DNA from: Sulfurimonas sp. UBA2011
GTDB lineage: Bacteria > Campylobacterota > Campylobacteria > Campylobacterales > Sulfurimonadaceae
Length of the DNA stretch: 64,000 nt
NCBI GenBank assembly: GCA_002335055.1
Contig: DDCH01000011.1
Span: 187,753 to 251,752, forward strand
Direction: 5' to 3'
Shown here: positions 9,253 to 18,177 of the stretch, in pieces
Position numbering within the stretch: the first letter of the stretch is position 1
Layout of the letters: each line of letters starts with the position of its first letter
Notes under the pieces: model-generated
What the model was told of the DNA's origin: nothing
Seen by the model: only the letters and a program-made list of their open reading frames with translations
Databases searched by the model: none
Made by a program: the position numbers and the translations under genes

Positions 9253-9258
9253 TATAAT
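9253..9258 (+). promoter_or_regulatory. Possible -10 box for the RDD gene
   Basis: TATAAT at 9253-9258, with a second TATAAT at 9269-9274, precedes the ATG at 9291. No Shine-Dalgarno is visible before that ATG; use of the second box would leave a leader of only about 10 nt. Confidence 0.35.
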
Positions 9259-9290
9259 ACATAAAGAATATAATTTAGTTATAATTTTAT

Positions 9291-9746
9291 ATGAATTTTC
9301 GTAAATTAAAACAAAAAAAACAGACAAATAAACCTAGAAAAGTAAATATACTTTATGCAAGATATCCTGATAGAATTAAAGCACTTATAACTGATATCTT
9401 TATGATTTATATGCCTATTATGTTCTTTATAACATATATAGTACTTAGTGGTAAAGATGCCCTGCAAAGCTCAAATGAAGCACCCCTTATCGCCACTTCA
9501 CTCTACGGTGTCATATATGCAATATTTTTAAGTAAAACAGGTCAAACACCTGGAAAAAAAGCTTATAATATTAAAATAGTAGATTATAAGTCTCAAGAGA
9601 ATTTATCTTTTATTATGGCTCTCTTAAGATTTATAGTATTTTTATTTTCTGCAACAACTATAGTCGGTCTATTTATCCCATTTTTTAGAAAAGACAATAA
9701 AGCACTACATGATTTGATTTGTGGAACAATTGAGATTAAAACTTAA
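9291..9746 (+). CDS. RDD-family membrane protein
   Basis: A 151-residue integral membrane protein with three or four hydrophobic segments (about residues 33-52, 63-80 and 103-130). It has the RDD-family marks: an Arg-Asp pair in YPDRIKALITD near residue 25, TPGKKAYNIKIVD near 87, and ALHDLICGT at the C-terminus. RDD proteins are widespread and some have been linked to ion transport, but no role can be assigned here. The gene stands alone between divergent moaA and convergent petC. The basic, Lys-rich first 20 residues are cytoplasmic by the positive-inside rule. Confidence 0.8.
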   Translation: MNFRKLKQKKQTNKPRKVNILYARYPDRIKALITDIFMIYMPIMFFITYIVLSGKDALQSSNEAPLIATSLYGVIYAIFLSKTGQTPGKKAYNIKIVDYKSQENLSFIMALLRFIVFLFSATTIVGLFIPFFRKDNKALHDLICGTIEIKT

Positions 9747-9833
9747 TATAAAGTTAGTTAAAGAGGTTAAGAAAACTGACACTAAAAAAAAGGAGGGGGG
9801 AAGATTTTAAAAAAAACTTTCGTTATTTTCTTC

Positions 9834-9839
9834 TATAAT
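9834..9839 (+). promoter_or_regulatory. Possible -10 box for an intergenic transcript
   Basis: TATAAT directly before a 10-bp palindrome GGCTATAGCC (9840-9849), in a gap with no plus-strand gene downstream. It could start a small RNA running to about 9945. Confidence 0.3.
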
Positions 9840-9845
9840 GGCTAT

Positions 9846-9945
9846 AGCCAAAAAGTCGCTTCAGTGATTGAAGCGAGATAAAGGTATTCTGATACTAAAT
9901 GTTGACACCACTCTTGCTAAAGCAAAGTATGGTGTCTCCCTTTAG
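9846..9945 (+). ncRNA. Candidate small structured RNA
   Basis: Two stable stem-loops follow the TATAAT at 9834. The first is TCGCTTCA/TGAAGCGA (9856-9876) with a 5-nt loop. The second is GACACCA/TGGTGTC (9904-9936), with a nested TTGC-TAAA-GCAA hairpin, and is followed by TCTCCCTTT. The arrangement suits a plus-strand RNA of about 100 nt ending at a weak terminator. Read on the other strand, the second hairpin could instead end the petABC transcript. It matches no RNA family I recognise. Confidence 0.3.
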
Positions 9946-9952
9946 GCACTAA

Positions 9953-10894
9953 TTAATGAAGGTCACGCCAAACTTGTTTCTTCCAAAGAACACTAAAAAT
10001 TGCAAAGATAATAATATAAATCATCACATACTTTCCAGTCTCTTCACGTTCATCGCGTTTTGTATCACCAGCATCTTTTAAATACTCTATCACTTTTTCA
10101 GCTGTATCAGCACTAACACCAACACGAGGCATAGATGTTCCCTCGAAATAATTTTGAGGATTTTCTACAAATGTAGATATATAATGCTCACCACGTGAAC
10201 GAATATACATACTTAAATCAGGTGGTAATTTTCCCATATAAGCTTTAAGTGAATCTTTATAATCTAAGACTTGAATATCAAATGATAACTCATCTCTTTT
10301 ATGTTTAAAAGATCCCTTATTACCTATCTGTGTCCATTGATTATATTTCAGGCCATGACAACGACCACAAGCATTCTCAAAAGCCATAGCTGGAGTTAAG
10401 TCCTCAGATGAAACTGAAATTGACTGTAAGTATGTAACCATATCTGCCACTTCTTGATCTATGTCTCCCCCTGCTCCATAAAAAGGAATCATTGGGTGCA
10501 TCTCACCGATATTAGCATCAAATTTATGCTCAACAGCAAGTGCATGTGCTGGATTTTTGATTAAAGCATTTAAAAACTTCTCATCATATACAACACCTGC
10601 ATTCGATAAATCAGGTGGGTTAACACCATAAGCAGCAGCTGAACTAACAGCATCCATTGGTGCAGAGATACCTACTGCATTTATAGAGTGGCAGCCTGTA
10701 CAAGCACCAGCTCCCATAACAAGTTCTTCACCACGAGCAGCATCACCGACTTTAGTGATAGCACTTAAATCGTTATAAGCGAAAGCTTCACTCTCTACAT
10801 GTTTATGTAAAGTGTGATGTGCAAATGGTTCTACAAGATAGTAAGTCACAAGAGTGAAAACAGTAACAACACCTAGTATAAATAATTCTTTCAT
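9953..10894 (-). CDS. petC: Di-heme cytochrome c1 of the bc1 complex
   Basis: Cytochrome c subunit of the quinol:cytochrome c oxidoreductase, which passes electrons from the Rieske protein to soluble cytochrome c in the periplasm. The 313-residue protein has an N-terminal membrane anchor (residues 5-18), two heme c motifs, CTGCH and CGRCH, and a C-terminal transmembrane helix (about 288-304). Two hemes is the Campylobacterota form; classical cytochrome c1 has one. Last gene of petABC, 10 bp after petB. A hairpin downstream may end the transcript. Confidence 0.95.
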   Translation of the reverse strand: MKELFILGVVTVFTLVTYYLVEPFAHHTLHKHVESEAFAYNDLSAITKVGDAARGEELVMGAGACTGCHSINAVGISAPMDAVSSAAAYGVNPPDLSNAGVVYDEKFLNALIKNPAHALAVEHKFDANIGEMHPMIPFYGAGGDIDQEVADMVTYLQSISVSSEDLTPAMAFENACGRCHGLKYNQWTQIGNKGSFKHKRDELSFDIQVLDYKDSLKAYMGKLPPDLSMYIRSRGEHYISTFVENPQNYFEGTSMPRVGVSADTAEKVIEYLKDAGDTKRDEREETGKYVMIYIIIFAIFSVLWKKQVWRDLH

Positions 10895-10904
10895 TTTCTA
10901 CTCC

Positions 10905-12119
10905 CTAAACTTTTTTTTCAAAATATGTGATAATTGGTAATGCAATCCATAGTCCGATAAATACAACTGCTGCAACAAAACCAATCGTGCTAAAAGCACC
11001 TTCTGGAGGTAATTTACCCATAGCCGTAAGTGCAATCATATCAATTAACATTGCCCAGAACCAGTACTTAAATAGACCCCGACGAGATGCAGGAACTGCA
11101 TTTGGACTTCTATCTAAGAATGGAAGTGCTACAAATATTACTTGTGAAAATGCAAATGCCATCAGGCCAATATCAGTTGAGAATGGACGTAAGATCTCAT
11201 AAGACCATAAGAAATACCACTCAGGGTAAATATGTGCTGGAGTTTTAAGTCCATCAGCAGGGTCAAAGTTTACAGGATCCATAGCAAAACCATAATGATA
11301 AAAGACAAGATAAAAGAAAAATACTAGGTAAAATCCTACTACCATCATATCCTTAGACATAAAGTCATTCGAGAAACGAATCACTTTACTTCCAGCTTTA
11401 TCACCAGCTAAATACTTTTTACTCTCTGCTTCAAAATCTATCTCTTCACCATCTAAATTATTCACATGAGGGATACGAAGTGCTCCAAAGTGAAGACCAA
11501 TAAGTCCAATAATTGCTAAAGGTACAAGCAATACATGAAGCATAAAAAATCTAGTTAAGAATGCTTGAGCAGGAACATAATCCCCACGAATCCACTCAAC
11601 TAGTCCATCAGCATGTAAAGATCCACCAGCAAAAAGGTTAGTAATAACCATACCTGCCCAGTAAGACATCTGACCCCATGGAAGCATATAACCCGAGAAT
11701 GCTTCAGCTGAAAATGCGACAAAAAGCAGCATACCAGAGATCCAAATCATCTCACGGCCTTTTTTATATGAACCGTAATAAATTCCTGTAAACATATGAA
11801 TATAAATGATAAGAAAAACTACAGAGGCAGCAACACCGTGAACATGTCTCCACAACCAACCATAACCAACTTCTCTCATAATTGTAAAGTTTACACTATC
11901 AAATGCAGTATCAACATTTGGTTGATAATACATCAATAGAAAAATCCCAGAGACTAAAAGAAGTACGAAAGTTACTACAAGAATCATCCCCATTGCCCAA
12001 AGAAAGTTAATATTCTTAGGTATCCAATATTCAGATCCTAACACTTTTTCTACTTTTTCGATTGCTAAACGTTGATTTAGCCAATCGTAAATACTTGTAG
12101 CTTTTGTAAAATTTGCCAT
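10905..12119 (-). CDS. petB: Cytochrome b of the bc1 complex
   Basis: Membrane subunit that oxidises and reduces quinone at the Qo and Qi sites. A single 404-residue chain holds the N-terminal di-heme part (heme ligands in RHVHGVAAS and later in FFMLHVLL and GLHFGALR) and the C-terminal part with the Qo-site YPEWYFLW motif. It is thus the fused mitochondrial-type form, not split b6/subunit IV. It lies between petA (10 bp upstream) and petC in one operon. Confidence 0.96.
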   Translation of the reverse strand: MANFTKATSIYDWLNQRLAIEKVEKVLGSEYWIPKNINFLWAMGMILVVTFVLLLVSGIFLLMYYQPNVDTAFDSVNFTIMREVGYGWLWRHVHGVAASVVFLIIYIHMFTGIYYGSYKKGREMIWISGMLLFVAFSAEAFSGYMLPWGQMSYWAGMVITNLFAGGSLHADGLVEWIRGDYVPAQAFLTRFFMLHVLLVPLAIIGLIGLHFGALRIPHVNNLDGEEIDFEAESKKYLAGDKAGSKVIRFSNDFMSKDMMVVGFYLVFFFYLVFYHYGFAMDPVNFDPADGLKTPAHIYPEWYFLWSYEILRPFSTDIGLMAFAFSQVIFVALPFLDRSPNAVPASRRGLFKYWFWAMLIDMIALTAMGKLPPEGAFSTIGFVAAVVFIGLWIALPIITYFEKKV

Positions 12120-12129
12120 ACTATCCCTT

Positions 12130-12654
12130 TTAAAGCGTTAAGCCATTTTCTTTCATTTTTAGCCACTCAGGACCTACTTCGCCTAAAACCAGTGTATTTC
12201 CTTTTATTGTAAAAGGAGGAATATCAAGAGCACGAGGAGGTGGAGACTTTGTAACATTTCCTACGATATCATAAGTACCACCATGACAAGCACAAGCAAA
12301 GCTTTTATCCTCTTTCTCATAACTTGGGATACAACCAAGGTGTGTACATAAACCTAAAGTTACGAGGTATGATGCTTCTCCCACAGTAATGACTCTTGGC
12401 TTTTGTGCTTCATCCATAGCTTCTAGCATCTCTTCAGTATATTTTAATACAAAGATAGGTTTTCCTCGCCACTTTTCTGTAACAAGTTCATTCTCTTTAT
12501 ACCCTAACATATCAAGGGTTGTAAAACCAGCAGCTTTCACACTTGGAAGAGGGTCCCAAGATCTTTTCATTGCGAAAAGTGAAGCAACTGCACCAACTGC
12601 TGCAACTCCACCAAATGCTTTACCCATAAAACCTCTACGGCTGTTATCATTCAT
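12130..12654 (-). CDS. petA: Rieske iron-sulfur protein of the bc1 complex
   Basis: 2Fe-2S subunit that takes one electron from quinol at the Qo site. Cluster ligands are seen in CTHLGC and CACHGG. The N-terminus has a twin-arginine signal NSRRGFMGKAFGG followed by a hydrophobic stretch, so the folded protein is exported by Tat and stays anchored. I place the start at the ATG at 12654 (174 residues), which puts the twin arginines at residues 5-6 and has a weak GTGAGA site; an ATG 33 bp further upstream has no ribosome site. First gene of petABC. Confidence 0.95.
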   Translation of the reverse strand: MNDNSRRGFMGKAFGGVAAVGAVASLFAMKRSWDPLPSVKAAGFTTLDMLGYKENELVTEKWRGKPIFVLKYTEEMLEAMDEAQKPRVITVGEASYLVTLGLCTHLGCIPSYEKEDKSFACACHGGTYDIVGNVTKSPPPRALDIPPFTIKGNTLVLGEVGPEWLKMKENGLTL

Positions 12655-12925
12655 ATTTATCTCACTTATTAGAATATTTGCAAACATTATACTTAAAATT
12701 TATATAATTAGTCTATAGTTTACTTAAGTTCGATGAACTTCTTTTCTTTCTGAGCATATTTGTGTATTTTATTGAGGGGAAGGGTAAACAAAAAGAAAAA
12801 ATGCAAGGAATAGAGACAGATCTAATGCTCCACATAAATGACATCGGTCATATAATTAAAGATATCAGAATCAACTGCACTAATTGATAAAAGTCTCTTT
12901 ATTATATTTTATTTTTAAACTCACA

Positions 12926-14821
12926 CTATTTAGAATGAACTTCTTTCTTATCTCTTGCAGCAATTTTGATATAAATATGCAGTATTTCAATAGCTGCCGG
13001 TGTAATTCCACTGATATTCATTGCAGCTTGAAGTGTTGGAGGGGAAAAACTTTTTAGTTTTTCTTGTACTTCTTTAGAAAGTCCACTTACACCCGTAAAA
13101 TCAAAACCATCAGGAATACTAATTTTAAGATATTTTTTCATTCTTCGTATCTCATCACTTTGTTTATCAATGTAACGAGCATATTTACCCTCTACTAGAA
13201 TCTCTTCTTTTATATAGTCATCAAATTTTGCTAATGCTGGAACAATTTTAAGCATTTTTTCTACATCAAAAGTTTTACGAGCTATTAGCTGTTGTGCCGT
13301 TGAGACATCTTTTAAAGGTTGTTCATCTATCTCAGCTAACAGTGCATTAAACTCTTTGTTAGGAGTGAACTTTGTATCTTCTAAAAGTTGTGCTCCGGAT
13401 TTAATCTGTTCATCTTTTAGTTTTACTCTCTCGTACTCTTTATCATCGATGAGTCCAAGGGCATGTCCATACTTACCAAGTCTAGTATCAGCCGACTCTT
13501 CGCGTAGAAGTAGTCTGTACTCTGCACGGGATGTAAACATTCTGTATGGCTCATTTGTCCCCTTTGTAACTAGGTCATCTATAAGAACACCTATATAAGC
13601 TTCATCTCGTCCAAGGATAAGAGGATCTTTACCTTGAAGTGAAAGTCCTGCATTTATACCTGCCATGATACCCTGTGCAGCTGCTTCTTCATAACCCGTT
13701 GTACCGTTAATCTGACCTGCACAATAAAGTCCTGAGATCTTTTTTGTCTCTAGTGTATGTCTAAGTTCTCTAGGATCTACAAAATCATACTCTATGGCAT
13801 AACCATAACGCACAACCTTCGCGTTTTCCATACCTACAACAGACTGGATCATCTCACGTTGTACTTCTGGTGGAAGTGAAGTTGAAAGACCATTTATATA
13901 GCACTCAGTATTATCCATAGTTTGTGGTTCTATAAAAAGATGGTGTCTGTCTTTTTCAGCAAATTTACTCACCTTATCTTCTATACTCGGGCAATAACGA
14001 GGAGAATTTCCTTCTATCTGACCTGTAAAAAGTGGTGCTCGGTAAAAGTTACTTGAGATTATCTCATGTGTTAAAGGATTTGTATATGCAATGTAACATG
14101 GAAGTTGTTTTTTAGTAGCACGAAATTCTTCACGATTTGTTCTAAAAGAAAAAGGTGAAGGCAGTTCATCCCCACCCTGCTCTTCCATAACAGAAAAATC
14201 AATAGTAGAACTGTCAATACGAGCACAAGTTCCAGTCTTTAAACGTGCAAGATTTAAACCAGCATCATTTTTTAATGAAGCGGATAAACCCTCACTTCTC
14301 TCCTCTCCATAACGACCCGCTTTTTTCTGAATCTCTCCAACATGAATAATTCCATTTAAAAATGTACCCGAAGTGATGATAACTTTTGTAGCCATGTAGT
14401 CGTTTAAAAGGTCAGTTTTCACTCCCTTAACAACTGAGTCTTCTATGATGAGTGACTCAACTGTTTCTTGAGCAAGTGCTAGGTTTTTAGTGTTTAAGAT
14501 GACATTTCGTGCAATTACTCTGTACTTATCCATATCAATTTGAGCACGAGACCCACGAACAGCAGGCCCTTTTGTTTGGTTAAGTATGCGAAACTGTATT
14601 CCAGCCTCATCGGTAATAAGTCCCATCTCTCCACCAAGAGCATCAAGTTCACGTACCAAGTGTCCTTTTGCTAAACCACCGACAGCTGGGTTACATGAAG
14701 TTGCCCCAACATTTTCAGCTAGCATAGAGATTAAAAGAGTGTTATGTCCCATTCGTGCTGCTGCTAAAGAAGCTTCAACACCTGCATGACCACCACCTAC
14801 TACTATTACATCATAATTCAT
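12926..14821 (-). CDS. mnmG: tRNA uridine 5-carboxymethylaminomethyl modification enzyme
   Basis: FAD-dependent partner of MnmE that installs the cmnm5 group on U34 of several tRNAs. The N-terminus [14 protein letters not shown] is the Rossmann FAD motif; [23 protein letters not shown] and [13 protein letters not shown] are family signatures, and the C-terminal helical domain ends near residue 620. The start chosen at 14821 (631 residues) follows a good AGAGGAA site; an ATG 24 bp upstream has none. The leader contains a long perfect hairpin at 14847-14902. The MnmD-like gene at 19102 acts in the same tRNA pathway. Confidence 0.97.
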   Translation of the reverse strand: MNYDVIVVGGGHAGVEASLAAARMGHNTLLISMLAENVGATSCNPAVGGLAKGHLVRELDALGGEMGLITDEAGIQFRILNQTKGPAVRGSRAQIDMDKYRVIARNVILNTKNLALAQETVESLIIEDSVVKGVKTDLLNDYMATKVIITSGTFLNGIIHVGEIQKKAGRYGEERSEGLSASLKNDAGLNLARLKTGTCARIDSSTIDFSVMEEQGGDELPSPFSFRTNREEFRATKKQLPCYIAYTNPLTHEIISSNFYRAPLFTGQIEGNSPRYCPSIEDKVSKFAEKDRHHLFIEPQTMDNTECYINGLSTSLPPEVQREMIQSVVGMENAKVVRYGYAIEYDFVDPRELRHTLETKKISGLYCAGQINGTTGYEEAAAQGIMAGINAGLSLQGKDPLILGRDEAYIGVLIDDLVTKGTNEPYRMFTSRAEYRLLLREESADTRLGKYGHALGLIDDKEYERVKLKDEQIKSGAQLLEDTKFTPNKEFNALLAEIDEQPLKDVSTAQQLIARKTFDVEKMLKIVPALAKFDDYIKEEILVEGKYARYIDKQSDEIRRMKKYLKISIPDGFDFTGVSGLSKEVQEKLKSFSPPTLQAAMNISGITPAAIEILHIYIKIAARDKKEVHSK

Positions 14822-14846
14822 TCTATTTCCTCTGAGTTTTAGCACT

Positions 14847-14902
14847 AGTTTTTATAAGTGGTTGTATTAGATAATCAGCTAATGCGACCACTTATAAAAA
14901 CT
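14847..14902. repeat. 56-nt near-perfect hairpin between mnmG and a Sel1 gene
   Basis: Two 24-nt arms (14847-14870 and 14879-14902) enclose an 8-nt loop. Sixteen outer base pairs are perfect. The inner eight contain two G:T pairs that are wobbles if the plus strand is transcribed and A-C mismatches if the minus strand is. It lies 26 bp upstream of the mnmG start, in the probable mnmG leader. There is no T-run, and both neighbours point away, so it is not an ordinary terminator. Confidence 0.8.
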
Positions 14903-14999
14903 TACACAATTTTATTAAAGCGAATTTTAGCATTTTTGAGTATCATTTGCATAATATATACTAAATTAGTTACACTTTTTAAGATGAAGGAAAAACGCA

Positions 15000-15686
15000 G
15001 TGATAAATAAAGCAAACGCAGCTTACAATGCAAAAGATTATAAAACAGCATACGAACTCTACTCAATACTAGCTAAAGAGGGTGATGCAACAGCTCAAAC
15101 CTCTCTAGCCTTTATGTACCAAAATGCACAAGGTTGTGAGAGAAATGAAAAAGCAACACTAGAACTTTATACTCTAGCCGCAGAGGCAAAACAGCCATAT
15201 GCACTTTTTAACTTAGCAATCCTTTATGAAAATGGTATTGGTGGAGTAGAACATGACCAGTTTAAAGCTCATGAACTTCACCTTGAAGCAGCTGAAAGAG
15301 AAGTACCACCTGCACAGTATGAAGTAGCTCTTATGTTCGAGCGCGGTCTTGGCTGTGTACAAAATTATAGCGAGGCTGCATTTTGGTATGAAGAAGCTGC
15401 TAAACATGGGCACTATCAAGCCTATAATAACCTTGGTGTTTTATATAAAGAGGGCCATGGTGTAGCACAAGATGATGCAAAAAGCTTCATCTGTTTTAAA
15501 AAAGCTTCAGAGGGTGGACTTGCTCAAGGTCATTATAACCTTGGACTTATGTATGATCAAGGTAAAGGTTGTGAAACTGACAACGATATGGCACTTGATC
15601 TTTGTCGTAAAGCAGCTTATGCTGGACACGAAAAAGCAAAAGTTATTATTGAAGGCCTTCAAAGTGATGGCAAGATAGTTTTTTAA
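15000..15686 (+). CDS. Sel1/TPR-repeat protein
   Basis: A 228-residue protein made almost entirely of Sel1-like repeats of about 36 residues, with recurring A-x-x-x-L-A/G-x-x-Y/M-x-x-G-x-G units such as LGVLYKEGHGV and LGLMYDQGKGC. Such repeats form an alpha-solenoid used for protein-protein contacts. No signal peptide is seen, so it is probably cytoplasmic. It starts at GTG, with AAGG about 10 bp upstream. Its TAA stop is followed after only 9 nt by the ribE start, so the two genes are probably one transcript. Partner unknown. Confidence 0.85.
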   Translation: MINKANAAYNAKDYKTAYELYSILAKEGDATAQTSLAFMYQNAQGCERNEKATLELYTLAAEAKQPYALFNLAILYENGIGGVEHDQFKAHELHLEAAEREVPPAQYEVALMFERGLGCVQNYSEAAFWYEEAAKHGHYQAYNNLGVLYKEGHGVAQDDAKSFICFKKASEGGLAQGHYNLGLMYDQGKGCETDNDMALDLCRKAAYAGHEKAKVIIEGLQSDGKIVF

Positions 15687-15695
15687 GGATTCATT

Positions 15696-16313
15696 ATTTT
15701 CACAGGTTTAATCAGAGAAATTGCAAATGTTAAAAGTCTCATAAGCTCAACTCTTAGTATAAAAGCATCCCTTGAAACAAACTTAGGCGATAGCGTAGCT
15801 ATCAACGGTGCATGTTTAACAGTTACATCTGTAAACTCTGATGGTTTTTGTGTTGAACTATCTCCTGAGAGTCAAAAACATTTAGTTATGGCTAACTATA
15901 AAAATGAAGTTCATATTGAACCTGCTATGGCTATGGGTGATAGGTTTGAGGGGCATATAGTTCAAGGGCATATTGATGCGATTGGAACTATCGTTGATAT
16001 CAAAAACCTTGGTAACTCTTATGATGTATTTATCAAAGTAGATAAAAAGCATATAGGGTTTATCGTTCCTAAAGGCTCTATCACCATTGATGGAGTAAGC
16101 CTTACTGTAAATGATGTAAACGCTGATACTTGTCGTTTAACTATCATTCCCCACACTATGAAAGAGACTCTTTTTAAAAACTATAAAAAGGGAACACAGG
16201 TCAATGTAGAGACAGATATGTTCGCTAGATATGTTTCACACATCATCAAACACCAAACGCAGACTGACTCACTCTCATGGGGTGAAGTCGACGCAATAAA
16301 TGCTTCTTTTTAA
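15696..16313 (+). CDS. ribE: Riboflavin synthase alpha chain with an ATT start codon
   Basis: Catalyses dismutation of two lumazine molecules to riboflavin. The 205-residue product has two lumazine-binding barrels: FTGLIREI with NGACLTVT, and GHIVQGHID with DGVSLTVN. Homologues begin Met-Phe-Thr-Gly. Here the codon before TTC-ACA-GGT is ATT at 15696, six bases after an AAGGA site (15685-15689). The in-frame TAA of the preceding gene at 15684 leaves no ATG, GTG or TTG upstream. The first canonical in-frame start, ATG at 15888, would delete the first 64 residues and most of barrel one. I conclude that translation starts at ATT. Product identity is certain; start codon use is inference. Confidence 0.93.
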   Translation: MFTGLIREIANVKSLISSTLSIKASLETNLGDSVAINGACLTVTSVNSDGFCVELSPESQKHLVMANYKNEVHIEPAMAMGDRFEGHIVQGHIDAIGTIVDIKNLGNSYDVFIKVDKKHIGFIVPKGSITIDGVSLTVNDVNADTCRLTIIPHTMKETLFKNYKKGTQVNVETDMFARYVSHIIKHQTQTDSLSWGEVDAINASF

Positions 16314-16371
16314 AAGAAGCTAAATTATATTGCATTTTGTCATACTTTCTTAGCTACACTCAAAAAACTAC

Positions 16372-16377
16372 TATAAT
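16372..16377 (+). promoter_or_regulatory. Likely -10 element of recQ
   Basis: TATAAT 30 bp before the proposed ATC start of recQ and 15 bp before its AGGA ribosome site (16392-16395). The spacing fits a short leader starting near 16384. Confidence 0.45.
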
Positions 16378-16401
16378 TATTTTCTTACATTAGGATACAC
16401 A

Positions 16402-18177
16402 ATCAAAAATCGAGTACTAAAAGACATTTTCGGACATAATAGTTTTCGTGACTTACAGGAGGAAGGTGTTGATGCCATTTTAAATGGACAAGACCTACTT
16501 ATGATACTACCGACGGGTGGTGGAAAGTCTCTTGTTTTTCAACTTCCCACCATGATGATGGAGGGTATAACTATAGTTGTTTCCCCTCTTATCGCCCTTA
16601 TGCAAGACCAAGTGTCAGCCCTTCAAGCCCAAAAAATAAATGCACAAATGATAAGTTCTGCACAAAGTTATGAAGAGGTAGAAGACATTATGTACTCGGC
16701 TGTAAATGGTGACTTGAAGTTTTTATATCTCTCACCTGAGCGTTTAAATAATGGCCGTACACTTGATTTTTTACATAACCTAAACATTAACTTTTTTGTT
16801 ATCGATGAGGCACATTGTATTAGCCAATGGGGTCATGAGTTTCGTGATGATTACCGTTCTTTAGGTAATCTAAAGGCAAACTTTCCCTACACAACTATAG
16901 CTGCATTTACTGCAACAAGTACAGACAATGTAACTGATGATATTCTTCGTGAACTCAGGGTCACTGATCCAAAAGTACTAAAGGGTAGAGTATTTAGAGA
17001 AAATATCTTTATCTCCGCAGAGAGACGTATCAGTAATGGTCAAGCACAACTCAAAAACTTTCTACTTCGTCACAAAGATGAGTCAGGTATTATCTATGTA
17101 AGTAGCCGTAAGAAAACCGAAGAACTCTCTAGTTTTCTTAACCAAGCTGGTTATAAGTCCCTTCCTTATCATGCAGGACTTCCCCAACATGTACGTGAAC
17201 AAAACTTTAAAATCTTTGTAAACGATAAAGTTGACATTATGGTTGCAACTATTGCATTTGGTATGGGCATAGATAAAAGTGATATACGATTTGTAGTGCA
17301 TATGAGTTTACCAAAATCACAAGAGAACTACTACCAAGAGATTGGTCGTGCTGGTCGTGATGGTGATGATAGCGAAGTTTTACTACTCTTTAATGCCGGT
17401 GATATCGTTTTACATAAACGCTTTTTAGGCGATATTCAGAATGAGGACTACAAAGCCCATTTAGAAACAAAAATAGACCAGATATATAAGTACTCAACAT
17501 CTGAATTATGTTTTCATCAACAACTAGCGGAGTACTTTGATGACACCTTAGACCCTTGTAAAGATAGATGCGATAACTGTTTAAGCTCTGATGATAAACG
17601 CCAAGATATTACAAAAGAAGCACAGATGGTACTCTCTGCCATTTATAAAACTGATCAAGGTTTTGGAAAGAACTATGTCATTGATATTTTACGTGGTTCA
17701 TCAGAGCAAAAACTCCTAACTAATGGTGCAGATAAGTTGTCAATGTATGGAATCGGTCTAGCTCTAAGTAAGAAAGAATGGTTTGTTATAGTTGAGCGAC
17801 TTATAGAACTCAAAATTATTATACTCGGTGACTTTAGTGTTTTAAAACTTACAAGTGATGCTATAGAAATTTTAAAATCCCTTAAACTCGTTGATATTAA
17901 ATCTTCGCGTTTAGTCATTAATATCAAAGAGAAAAAAGTAAAACAGGATAAAGAGTTTGACTATGATGAAGAACTTTTTGAGCTTCTTCGCCTTAAACGT
18001 AGTGAACTCGCTTCAGAGATGGGAGTGCCTGCTTACATCATCTTTACTGATAAAACACTCAAGCATTTAGCAAATGATAAACCAAGTGATAAAGATAGCA
18101 TGCTTGAAGTAAATGGTATAGGTGCGAAGAAGTACGATCAGTATGGAGAAGATTTTTTAAGTATCATAAACGACTAA
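16402..18177 (+). CDS. recQ: ATP-dependent DNA helicase RecQ with an ATC start codon
   Basis: 3'-5' DNA helicase for recombination and fork repair, about 591 residues. The N-terminal Q-motif region GHNSFRDLQ, Walker A LPTGGGKS, DEAH box VIDEAHCISQWGHEFR, and helicase motifs IIYVSSRKKTEEL and QEIGRAGRDG are all present. A zinc-binding CKDRCDNC and winged-helix RQC domain follow, and an HRDC domain closes the protein. No ATG, GTG or TTG is in frame before 16501, and a start there would remove the Q motif. ATC at 16402, six bases after AGGA, fits the expected N-terminus (then KNRVLKDIFG). Its end overlaps the convergent barrel gene by 4 bp. Confidence 0.93.
   Translation: MKNRVLKDIFGHNSFRDLQEEGVDAILNGQDLLMILPTGGGKSLVFQLPTMMMEGITIVVSPLIALMQDQVSALQAQKINAQMISSAQSYEEVEDIMYSAVNGDLKFLYLSPERLNNGRTLDFLHNLNINFFVIDEAHCISQWGHEFRDDYRSLGNLKANFPYTTIAAFTATSTDNVTDDILRELRVTDPKVLKGRVFRENIFISAERRISNGQAQLKNFLLRHKDESGIIYVSSRKKTEELSSFLNQAGYKSLPYHAGLPQHVREQNFKIFVNDKVDIMVATIAFGMGIDKSDIRFVVHMSLPKSQENYYQEIGRAGRDGDDSEVLLLFNAGDIVLHKRFLGDIQNEDYKAHLETKIDQIYKYSTSELCFHQQLAEYFDDTLDPCKDRCDNCLSSDDKRQDITKEAQMVLSAIYKTDQGFGKNYVIDILRGSSEQKLLTNGADKLSMYGIGLALSKKEWFVIVERLIELKIIILGDFSVLKLTSDAIEILKSLKLVDIKSSRLVINIKEKKVKQDKEFDYDEELFELLRLKRSELASEMGVPAYIIFTDKTLKHLANDKPSDKDSMLEVNGIGAKKYDQYGEDFLSIIND

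Noticed and set aside
9791..9800. AGGAGGGGGG tract as a phase-variable poly-G
   Set aside because: Only six G's and not inside a coding frame.
12801..12887. 28-codon ORF starting MQGIETDLM between petA and mnmG
   Set aside because: Purine-rich DNA lies too far upstream to be its ribosome site, and there is no family or operon support. The rest of the 12655-12925 gap shows nothing else.
15888..16313. ATG 15888 as the riboflavin synthase start
   Set aside because: It would remove the first 64 residues, including the conserved FTGLI and NGACLTV parts of the first barrel, and it has no ribosome site.
16501..18177. ATG 16501 as the RecQ start
   Set aside because: It would begin at the Walker A motif and delete the Q-motif helix; upstream sequence is clearly coding.
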